Shown in pieces: positions 1-5,161 of a stretch of 5,351 nt of DNA. This DNA comes from Desulfobacterales bacterium (GTDB taxonomy: Bacteria > Desulfobacterota > Desulfobacteria > Desulfobacterales > Desulfobacteraceae): positions 1-5,351 of the forward strand of contig JAKSBO010001055.1 of the NCBI GenBank assembly GCA_022361095.1. The letters run 5' to 3'. The notes under the pieces are model-generated. The model saw nothing but the letters and a program-made list of their open reading frames with translations. It had not been told where the DNA came from and made no database searches. The first letter of the stretch is position 1, and each line of letters begins with the position of its first letter. The position numbers were made by a program, and so were the translations under genes.

Positions 1-706
1 ATATAAAGATAAAAAAATGCTGGCAAGGGGCGCCGACGCGACCGCCGCCCTGAATGCGGCGTTCCAAAAGATCAATCCGCAATTTTTCGCCATTGCCCGG
101 CCCGGCAAGGATAAAATAGCCAAAAAGGTGAACAGATCCTTTAAAAAGCTGTTCAAAACCAGAAAAGGGCTGCTGCGCGAAATGCGCAAGGAAAGGATTG
201 ATGCAAGCTTTCTGGGCAAAATGGGGCGTGCGCTTGAGCCGGTGACCCAGTTTGCGGGATTTAACTGGCGGGTCAATGTAGCGCTGCTCTCCGCCTTTGC
301 CGCCAAGGAAAGTTCCGTGGCGACCCTGGGCGCGCTATATGAACAGGAAGATGATGGGTCCGACGGCTCCCTGGAGTCGCGCATGGCCAAAAGCGAAGAC
401 GGTTTTACCCCGCTTCATGCCCTGGCCTTGATGATGTTCATGGTGCTTTACCCGCCGTGCCTGGCCACCTCCATTGCCGTAAAACTGCAGTCCGGATCAA
501 TCAAGTGGATGCTGTTCGGCATGTTTTACCCCATGGTACTGGGCATCAGTGTGGCCATGCTCATATTTACCGGCGGCTCCCTGCTTGGGTTAAGCGGACT
601 CCAGGCCATGGGCGTCTTTTACGCCATTGCGCTGGGCACAACCATTGCCACAGGATTTATAAAAACAAAATCAGAATTTGAACCTGCCCGGCAGGCCGCT
701 GTCTGA
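1..706 (+). CDS. feoB: Ferrous iron transport protein B, C-terminal part (5' end outside window)
   Basis: This is the C-terminal part of the inner-membrane Fe(II) permease FeoB. The reading frame is open from base 2 through the ATG at 17, so that ATG is an internal methionine; the G-protein domain and first membrane half lie upstream of the window. Counting from that Met, residues 84-110 (NWRVNVALLSAFAAKE, then STLG-like ATLGALYEQ) match the conserved Gate-region stretch of FeoB. YPPCLAT at 145-151 matches the family's YTPC motif, with the conserved Cys at 148. Hydrophobic helices lie near 136-152, 163-185 and 195-215. A very basic segment (residues 31-60, many Lys/Arg) precedes the core motif. 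The protein ends soon after the last helix, without the Cys-rich tail of enterobacterial FeoB. The gene ends in its own terminator, so the downstream genes probably use another promoter. Family assignment is firm; the upstream extent is unseen. Confidence 0.93.
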   Translation, partial: YKDKKMLARGADATAALNAAFQKINPQFFAIARPGKDKIAKKVNRSFKKLFKTRKGLLREMRKERIDASFLGKMGRALEPVTQFAGFNWRVNVALLSAFAAKESSVATLGALYEQEDDGSDGSLESRMAKSEDGFTPLHALALMMFMVLYPPCLATSIAVKLQSGSIKWMLFGMFYPMVLGISVAMLIFTGGSLLGLSGLQAMGVFYAIALGTTIATGFIKTKSEFEPARQAAV

Positions 707-730
707 GTGAACGGCCAGCCGGGCAAATTT
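685..730 (+). terminator. Intrinsic terminator of feoB, stop codon in the loop
   Basis: TGCCCGGC (685-692) pairs with GCCGGGCA (718-725). Directly inside, GGCCG (694-698) pairs with CGGCC (712-716), with one A/A mismatch between the two blocks. The loop is 13 nt (699-711) and AATTTT follows at 726-731. A 13-pair GC-rich stem before a short T run is a typical Rho-independent terminator. The feoB stop codon TGA (704-706) lies in the loop, so the stem's left arm is coding sequence. A ribosome finishing feoB would cover that arm, which could make termination depend on translation. Confidence 0.8.
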
Positions 731-872
731 TGCAAACAATTACATACGAACAATTGTAAATGAACGGCCATGGGCCGACCTGGTCTATCAGCACCCAGGC
801 GCGCCCCACAACAAAACATGAAAGAAACTTAGTAAGTTATTGGTACTTTCATATAAAAACAAGGAGAAAAAA
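731..872 (+). other. Non-coding leader upstream of the small exported protein gene
   Basis: This gap between the feoB terminator and the 873 gene holds no credible gene. It includes the sequence TGAACGGCC (761-769), also found at 708-716 and 2192-2200. It also has an inverted repeat, ATGAAAG (818-824) with CTTTCAT (846-852), enclosing a mini-hairpin AACTT-AGT-AAGTT (826-838). A promoter is expected here because feoB is terminated upstream, but I found no convincing -35/-10 pair. TATAAA at 852-857 would start RNA inside the ribosome binding site. No Fur-box-like inverted repeat is visible. Confidence 0.4.
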
Positions 873-1199
873 ATGAAACTGAGATTATCTGTATTAACTT
901 TTGCCGCCATGGTCTTAGGACTTCTTATGATCCCGGCAGTCCAAGCCCACACGCCATTGTGTTCCTGCTATGACAACGGCGACGGCAGTGTGACCTGCGA
1001 AGGCGGATTTTCCGACGGATCTTCGGCTGCAGGCGTTCAGATGCGCGTTGAAGACGGTTCAGGAAAAGTACTGATCCAGGGAAAAATGGATGACGACAGT
1101 GAGTTCACCTTTGACAAACCCGCAGGGGACTACAAAGTCCAGTTTGACGCCGGAGACGGCCATCAGATCACCGTAGAAGGTAAAGAAATCACCGAATAG
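873..1199 (+). CDS. Small exported Cys-containing protein, probable metal-binding accessory
   Basis: The product is a 108-residue secreted protein of unproven function. The start at ATG 873 is set by AAGGAG at 861-866 (6-nt spacing); an ATG at 840 in the same frame lacks such a site and would bury the signal peptide. Residues 1-25 form a classic signal peptide (basic start, hydrophobic core, AVQA), predicting cleavage before His26. The 83-residue mature protein begins HTPLCSC and has three cysteines (30, 32, 42), followed by a DNGDGSV turn. The rest has the alternating pattern of a small beta sandwich (GVQMRVEDGSGKVL, EFTFDKPAGDYKVQFDAGDGH), reminiscent of carboxypeptidase-regulatory-like domains. 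The mature protein is acidic. It lies just ahead of a DUF4198 protein gene with identical RBS spacing, so the two are probably co-transcribed. A periplasmic metal-binding or NikL-like accessory role is inferred from these neighbours, not from a recognised catalytic motif. Confidence 0.78.
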   Translation: MKLRLSVLTFAAMVLGLLMIPAVQAHTPLCSCYDNGDGSVTCEGGFSDGSSAAGVQMRVEDGSGKVLIQGKMDDDSEFTFDKPAGDYKVQFDAGDGHQITVEGKEITE

Positions 1200-1232
1200 C
1201 TTAAGTTTTTTGCATACCAAAAGGAGAAAATC

Positions 1233-1316
1233 TTGAAGATGAAACATTTTATCACCACCATCAGTACCTTGGCTATCCTGGCATTTACCGTACCGGCATT
1301 TGCCCATTTCAAATGA
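1233..1316 (+). pseudogene. Signal-peptide portion of the DUF4198 gene, cut off by a frameshift
   Basis: AAGGAG at 1221-1226 lies 6 nt before TTG 1233, the same spacing as in the preceding gene. This frame reads a lysine-rich start, hydrophobic core and VPAFA cleavage site, then His-Phe-Lys, before TGA at 1314-1316. An ATG at 1239 is an alternative start with a longer spacer. A 27-codon free signal peptide makes little sense alone. Inserting one A in the AAA at 1311-1313 joins it to the frame beginning at ATG 1313, giving AHFKMIY, the usual beginning of mature DUF4198 proteins. I read this as the true 5' end of the following gene, separated by a one-base deletion or a sequencing error in the A run. 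Translation through the ATGA overlap is an alternative, but it would leave the main protein without a signal peptide. Confidence 0.7.
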
Positions 1317-2050
1317 TCTATACCCCGGAAAGCGCATTGAATAAAGGGGGCAAGATCCCCCTGGCCATTGTTTTCACCCACCCCTTTGAAGCCGGCCACA
1401 CCATGGATATGGGCACACCGGAACAATTTTTTGTTATGCGTTCAAGGGGCGAAAACACGCCTAAAAAAACAGATCTTCTGCCGACCCTGAAACCGATTAA
1501 ATGGACCAGCCTGACCAATGCCGGCGCAGCCTATGAAACTCAATATTCCGCAAGGGGCGGAGATCACATCTTCTGCCTGGTACCGGCCCCTTACTATGAA
1601 GGAGAAGAAGATGCATATATCCAGCAGTCCACAAAAATGATTGTCAATGCAGGCGGGGAACCCGGTGCCTGGATGGAACCTGTGGGACTTGACTGCGAAA
1701 TCGTTCCCCTGTGCAAACCCTATGACCGCTGGACCGGCAATGTATTCCAGGGTAAAGTACTGTTCAAGGGAAAACCTGTGGCCGGCGCAGAAATCGAAAT
1801 TGAATTCTTGAACCATAAACCGTTGCTGGACCAAAAGGCATTTGCCAAGGACGCTTTTGCCACAGCTCCCCAGGCGGCCTTTGTACTGCAGACCATTTTT
1901 GCCGATGACAACGGCGTATTCACCTTTGGCATCCCCAAGGCCGGATGGTGGGGGTTTGCAGCCTTAGGAATTGACCCCGAAGGGTCTTTTAAAGGCAAAG
2001 AGTGCTCAAAGGATGCAGTAATCTGGATTCAGGCCAAGGATATGAAGTAA
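1313..2050 (+). CDS. DUF4198/COG5266 family periplasmic metal-binding-type protein (frame broken from its signal peptide)
   Basis: The visible 245 codons encode the mature part of a DUF4198 protein, a family annotated as the periplasmic component of cobalt/nickel-type transporters (COG5266, NikK-like). Recognised features are THPFEAGHTMDMG (residues 22-34, two His and Met/Asp), the GGDHIFCLVPAPYYEGEED block (82-100), a second immunoglobulin-like stretch with GKVLFKGKPVAGAEIEIEF (147-165), and GIPKAGWWGFAALG (206-219). Cysteines lie at 88, 128 and 134. ATG 1313 is in effect an internal residue: the gene should start at TTG 1233 and encode about 272 residues including the signal peptide, a normal length for the family. 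No other lesion is seen over 738 bases, so the defect is recent, or is a sequence error. The protein probably captures or presents a divalent metal in the periplasm. The metal is undetermined; the adjacent feoB favours iron, the family history nickel or cobalt. Confidence 0.85.
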   Translation: MIYTPESALNKGGKIPLAIVFTHPFEAGHTMDMGTPEQFFVMRSRGENTPKKTDLLPTLKPIKWTSLTNAGAAYETQYSARGGDHIFCLVPAPYYEGEEDAYIQQSTKMIVNAGGEPGAWMEPVGLDCEIVPLCKPYDRWTGNVFQGKVLFKGKPVAGAEIEIEFLNHKPLLDQKAFAKDAFATAPQAAFVLQTIFADDNGVFTFGIPKAGWWGFAALGIDPEGSFKGKECSKDAVIWIQAKDMK

Positions 2051-2160
2051 GCCATGAAATAAACAACCGATCCGCCAGTGCCGGTCCTGCTTCCTTCCCC
2101 AAGACAGAATATCATCTTTTCTCCCGATGATACTCAACAAAAGGGCCGGCACCTTCCAGC
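2051..2160. other. Structured intergenic segment with nested inverted repeats
   Basis: GTGCCGGTCCT (2078-2088) is complementary to AGGGCCGGCAC (2142-2152) over 11 positions with one G-U pair. It encloses TATCATC (2110-2116) pairing with GATGATA (2126-2132) around a 9-nt loop. The segment between is rich in pyrimidines (CTTCCTTCCCC at 2090-2100). No T run follows the outer stem, so it is not a standard terminator of the DUF4198 gene. It could be a 3'-end stabilising structure, a cis-regulatory RNA or a small RNA. I recognise no known riboswitch class. Confidence 0.45.
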
Positions 2161-2161
2161 T

Positions 2162-2190
2162 TTGAGACGTTGCAATGTAAAAAATATACC
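2162..2190 (+). promoter_or_regulatory. Probable sigma-70 promoter of the ABC/DUF4857 operon
   Basis: TTGAGA (2162-2167, five of six matches to TTGACA) is followed after 17 bp by TATACC (2185-2190, four of six matches to TATAAT). The spacer is A-rich near the -10 box. RNA would start near 2197, about 33 nt before ATG 2230. This excludes the upstream in-frame starts TTG 2170 and ATG 2191 and supports 2230. It also makes the downstream genes a separate transcription unit from the DUF4198 gene. Confidence 0.5.
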
Positions 2191-2215
2191 ATGAACGGCC
2201 TGTGTTCATGGTGTA
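2185..2215. promoter_or_regulatory. Palindromic operator-like site over the -10 box and start point
   Basis: ACCATGAAC (2188-2196) and GTTCATGGT (2204-2212) are exact 9-bp inverted half-sites around a 7-bp centre. Symmetry extends outward to 12 bp (2185-2196 with 2204-2215) with one G-T mismatch. The axis (2200) falls about 3 bp from the predicted transcription start, a usual place for a repressor dimer. As RNA it could instead fold into a hairpin ending 14 nt before the start codon. On the - strand the hairpin is followed by a T-rich run (complement of 2178-2184), but no - strand gene is present to need a terminator. No regulator gene is in the window. Confidence 0.5.
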
Positions 2216-2229
2216 CCGGGACCAATCTT

Positions 2230-3168
2230 ATGCAGCCTGTTATCCATGTTGACCATCTTTGCCACCGTTACGGCAAACACTATATTTACAAAGACCTGAA
2301 CTTCTCCATCTCCCCTGGAAAGATATACGGTCTGTTAGGTAAAAACGGTGTGGGCAAAACCACCCTGATCAAAATATTGATGGGATTTTTGCGTCCCGTG
2401 TCCGGTACCTGCAAAGTATTCAACGAGCCTTCCCACGCCCTGTCGCCTGCCGCCCGGGCCCGGATCGGGCTTTTGTTTGAAGGCCATGTGGCCTATGAAT
2501 TCATGTCCATCCGCCAGATCGAAAAATTTTACGCCCCGTTTTATCCAAACTGGGATGCCGGTATCTACTACCGGATGGTCGAAAAATTAAATCTTGGCCC
2601 CAATCACCTGATCCGCCAGATGTCCTGCGGCCAGCGCTCCCAGGTGGTGCTCGGCCTGTTAATGGCCCAGCAGCCCGAACTGCTGCTCTTGGACGACTAC
2701 TCCATTGGTTTGGATCCGGGATACCGGAGGCTGTTTCTTGACGAGATGCGCAATTATTTAGCCGGCGGCAACCGTACCGTATTTTTAACCTCCCATGTGA
2801 TCCAGGATATGGAAGATTTCGTGGATGAAGTCATTTTCATGGAACGCGGGGGAAAAATGATGAACAGCCGCCTTGACAGGTTTAAACAAGAGTTTTCCTG
2901 TTACCGGCTGCCGGTAAAACCCAGGATCCCGGTTAACGGTTCCCGCCAGGGCGTTCGTCCGGATATGCCCAAAGACGACCTGCTCAAAGCCTGCCCTTTG
3001 CTTAAAAACATTGAGGTTCACCCCACCCACTGGGATCTGTTCACATTTGCAGGCAAATCAGATCTGACCTTAATGCTTGATGCCGCAGGCATCAGCAGCA
3101 GTCATATTGAACAGGTATCTTTAAGTCTGGAAGATGCATTTATAGGTTACACAGGAAGGTACTCATGA
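2230..3168 (+). CDS. ABC transporter ATP-binding protein
   Basis: This cytoplasmic ATPase subunit (312 residues from ATG 2230) should power the permease encoded next. Upstream in-frame starts exist (TTG 2170, ATG 2191), but 2230 gives the standard N-terminus (VIHVDHLCHRYGK) and lies after the predicted RNA start; its ribosome site is weak (GGGA 2218-2221). Motifs: Walker A GKNGVGKTT (37-45), E84 in the Q-loop position (IGLLFEGH), signature MSCGQ (131-135), Walker B LLLLDD (151-156), D-loop GLDP (160-163), switch His189. Two departures from consensus stand out: Cys133 where LSGGQ has its first Gly, and Asp156 at the catalytic Glu position. The FYAPFYPNWD stretch (100-109) resembles ABC-2-type ATPases of the YtrB/CcmA kind. 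After the nucleotide-binding domain comes a tail of about 100 residues, longer than the minimal fold. The gene overlaps the permease gene by ATGA, indicating translational coupling. Substrate unknown. Confidence 0.92.
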   Translation: MQPVIHVDHLCHRYGKHYIYKDLNFSISPGKIYGLLGKNGVGKTTLIKILMGFLRPVSGTCKVFNEPSHALSPAARARIGLLFEGHVAYEFMSIRQIEKFYAPFYPNWDAGIYYRMVEKLNLGPNHLIRQMSCGQRSQVVLGLLMAQQPELLLLDDYSIGLDPGYRRLFLDEMRNYLAGGNRTVFLTSHVIQDMEDFVDEVIFMERGGKMMNSRLDRFKQEFSCYRLPVKPRIPVNGSRQGVRPDMPKDDLLKACPLLKNIEVHPTHWDLFTFAGKSDLTLMLDAAGISSSHIEQVSLSLEDAFIGYTGRYS

Positions 3169-3836
3169 TTCAGGCCATTTTCAGAAAAGAATTTTTTAAA
3201 ATCCGGATTATGTGGCTTCTGGTGTTTATTGCCAATCTTGGCCTTTTAATCCATATCTGGATCTCAACCCGCCAACTCTTTGCTCTGGACCACGCCGAAG
3301 TGGTCTGGTACAGGGTGCTGCAACTGGGGCAGATCCATTTTGAGCATATGAAATTTGCCCCGCTGGTTTCGGGCATCCTGATCGCCTGTTTCCAGTTTCT
3401 TCCCGAAATGTGGGGAGAGCGGTTCCGGCTCTCATTGCACCTGCCCGTATCTGCGGGTTTTGTGGCCATAGGCCATCTGCTGGCAGGCCTTTTTGCCTAT
3501 GCGCTGGTGGGCTTGACGGACCTTGGCGGCCTCTGGCTGATCACCGGTATCTATTTTCCCGCACAGGGCATTATGGTCAGTGTGCTCACGGCCACACCCT
3601 GGATCATGGCAGGCATCTGTGCCTATCTCGGCATCGCCCTGACCCTGCTTGAGCCTGATTTTCGGCTCAAAGCCGTTAACCTGGCACTGACCGCCGGGAT
3701 GGCCGGCTGCTACCTGCTCAAAGTCCCGCCCGGGGCTTTTGGCCCAAGCCTGGTTATGCTCACCATACCTTTGACGTTGATGATACCGGCGGTCATGGTG
3801 CCGGTTTTCAGGTTCCGCTACAGGAGAATGGGATGA
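3165..3836 (+). CDS. ABC-2-like transporter permease, six membrane helices
   Basis: This 223-residue inner-membrane protein is the likely transmembrane subunit for the preceding ATPase. It starts at ATG 3165, overlapping the ATPase stop by 4 bases, with AGGAAG at 3153-3158 as ribosome site. Hydrophobic helices lie near residues 16-34, 64-83, 98-125, 133-160, 167-185 and 190-215. The short basic N-terminus (FRKEFFKIRIMW) and the loop MWGERFRLSLHLPVS (81-95), between helices 2 and 3, are typical of ABC-2 permeases: an amphipathic entry helix and a coupling loop that contacts the ATPase. The C-terminus is basic (RFRYRRMG), placing it in the cytoplasm. No periplasmic domain is large enough to bind substrate, so that role may fall to the next gene's product. 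Family assignment rests on topology and context; direction of transport cannot be told, although ABC-2 proteins are usually exporters. Confidence 0.82.
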   Translation: MIQAIFRKEFFKIRIMWLLVFIANLGLLIHIWISTRQLFALDHAEVVWYRVLQLGQIHFEHMKFAPLVSGILIACFQFLPEMWGERFRLSLHLPVSAGFVAIGHLLAGLFAYALVGLTDLGGLWLITGIYFPAQGIMVSVLTATPWIMAGICAYLGIALTLLEPDFRLKAVNLALTAGMAGCYLLKVPPGAFGPSLVMLTIPLTLMIPAVMVPVFRFRYRRMG

Positions 3837-5119
3837 TGAACCGATTCGCCCTTGCCGTATACATCGTTTTAATCATCCTGGGATCTGCACTATACCTGCC
3901 CATGCTCTATGACAAAATGTTTATGGATGAGGTGGGAAAAACCCATCTGTTTTACAGCCCGGTAAGCCAAGATTTTATCTTAAAAGAAAAAATAGTGGGA
4001 AAGGTTCCCCCGGCTGCCCGGCGCATCGCCGAGGACCATCACAGCAATATTGCCTACATCAAGGCCGGCGGCACCTATGTACCGCGCAAAACCTTTGAAC
4101 GGCACCTGCCTTTTATTTACTATAAGAACATGGAAATCTGGGGGCTTTTGCCCATTACGTTAGACGGACGGACCTTTGATAAACATACCATCAAAGCGAA
4201 CCGAAGGGTGATGGAACTCAAAGCCAGGGATATAGCGGGCAGATCTCCGGATGTACCTTTTTTCCCGCTGCTGGAGTCCAACCCGGGCCAGGCCAGGCTG
4301 ATTTTCCCCGAGGACCGTTTCCGCATGACGGATACGGCCATGGAGTTTATCAATGCGGATACAAACACCCTGGACACCGTTTTAACCAAAATGTACACTA
4401 TTACCCTTAAAAAAAAGGGGTTTGCCTTCCCGGCCCGGTCTGTGAACGGCAAGTTTACCGTACTCAAACCCTTTGATGAAGGGGTCTTCATTGTGGACCA
4501 TGACTACCGGGTTTTTCACATTAAACGGGTGGATGACAAACCATTGATCAAACAGACGCCCATTCCACCGGATTTAAAAATCCGCGCCATAAAAATATCC
4601 GAGAACAAACAAAAACAATTCTATGGCCTTGCCCTTGCCCAAGACGGCCGCATCTTTCTTCTAGGGTATGACAACTACCGGCTGACGCCCATTCCTTTAG
4701 CCGGGTATGCCCCGGACCGCATGGACTTAAAGCTGATATTCAACCCCTTGTATTGCACAGCCGTCTATTCGGACGAGACAACCATCCGGGCCGTGGCCAT
4801 GGATAATAATTTTACACTTGTTAAAACCTTTGAGCACACCATGTCCAGGGCAAAGGCCACCACGGCCACCCATATCCGGGAGATACTGTTCCCCTTTATT
4901 CTTAAGGTCGGCCCGACCCACCAAAGCGGATATGTAAGCGCCCGGTTTCTGCCGGGCAGCCTTTGGTCGTTGACCGGCATGGGACTTTTCTCCCTGCTGT
5001 TTGCTGCAGGCACAAAAATGATAACAGGCGCATGGCCCGGGACTTTGCGCACCGTCACCGTAGCCCTGACCGGATTTTACGGTCTGGCGGCCATGCTCAC
5101 AGCCGCAGCCTGTGAATAA
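3833..5119 (+). CDS. DUF4857-like membrane-anchored protein with large periplasmic domain
   Basis: This 428-residue protein of unknown function is probably a third subunit of the ABC system. It overlaps the permease stop by ATGA and has a good ribosome site (AGGAG 3822-3826, 6 nt before ATG 3833); the immediately following ATG 3836 is a possible alternative. One N-terminal helix (about 6-26) is followed by some 340 hydrophilic residues, then two helices (about 376-397 and 404-427). This places the central domain in the periplasm and the short C-terminus outside. The central part has spaced beta-rich repeats, each a YxLAL/VFIVD-type strand, a DxR turn and a second strand (around residues 215-235, 265-290, 305-330), suggestive of a propeller-like fold. 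Size, topology and position beside an ATPase/permease pair fit DUF4857, known to me mainly from Bacteroidetes; that name is a recollection, not a search result. It carries no His- or Cys-rich metal motif. Confidence 0.8.
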   Translation: MMNRFALAVYIVLIILGSALYLPMLYDKMFMDEVGKTHLFYSPVSQDFILKEKIVGKVPPAARRIAEDHHSNIAYIKAGGTYVPRKTFERHLPFIYYKNMEIWGLLPITLDGRTFDKHTIKANRRVMELKARDIAGRSPDVPFFPLLESNPGQARLIFPEDRFRMTDTAMEFINADTNTLDTVLTKMYTITLKKKGFAFPARSVNGKFTVLKPFDEGVFIVDHDYRVFHIKRVDDKPLIKQTPIPPDLKIRAIKISENKQKQFYGLALAQDGRIFLLGYDNYRLTPIPLAGYAPDRMDLKLIFNPLYCTAVYSDETTIRAVAMDNNFTLVKTFEHTMSRAKATTATHIREILFPFILKVGPTHQSGYVSARFLPGSLWSLTGMGLFSLLFAAGTKMITGAWPGTLRTVTVALTGFYGLAAMLTAAACE

Positions 5120-5161
5120 TAAAAAAATTATAAATATAAACAAGGAAAGAAGGAGGCAAAC
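5120..5161 (+). promoter_or_regulatory. Short A-rich spacer with strong ribosome binding site
   Basis: Only 42 bases separate the DUF4857-like gene from the next. They are A-rich, hold no terminator hairpin and end in AGGAGG (5151-5156), 5 nt before ATG 5162. This is the strongest ribosome site in the window. The layout indicates that the last gene belongs to the same operon and may be translated at a higher rate than the ATGA-coupled membrane subunits, as expected for a soluble periplasmic protein. Confidence 0.6.

Noticed and set aside
840..872. ATG 840 as start of the small exported protein.
   Set aside because: It has no ribosome binding site and would put 11 polar residues before a standard signal peptide. 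ATG 873 has AAGGAG at ideal spacing.
731..872. Fur box or cobalamin riboswitch upstream of the periplasmic genes.
   Set aside because: No GATAATGATAATCATTATC-like repeat and no B12-box-like conserved blocks are visible. The region is also too short for a full cobalamin aptamer.
1300..1316. Programmed -1 frameshifting to join the signal peptide and the DUF4198 body.
   Set aside because: The bases before the stop (T TTC AAA) do not form an X XXY YYZ slippery heptamer, and no clear stimulatory stem follows. A single-base loss or sequence error is simpler.
2076..2110. Signal recognition particle RNA on the - strand: the complement of 2087-2098 reads GGAAGGAAGCAG, identical to the SRP RNA apical loop motif.
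   Set aside because: The facing 5' strand (GUCAGG-type) is missing, and the rest does not form one long hairpin. The 12-base match is most likely chance in a purine-rich tract.
2170..2229. Upstream starts for the ABC ATPase (TTG 2170, ATG 2191).
   Set aside because: They add about 20 residues absent from the usual N-terminus, lack ribosome sites, and lie before the predicted transcription start within the promoter/palindrome.
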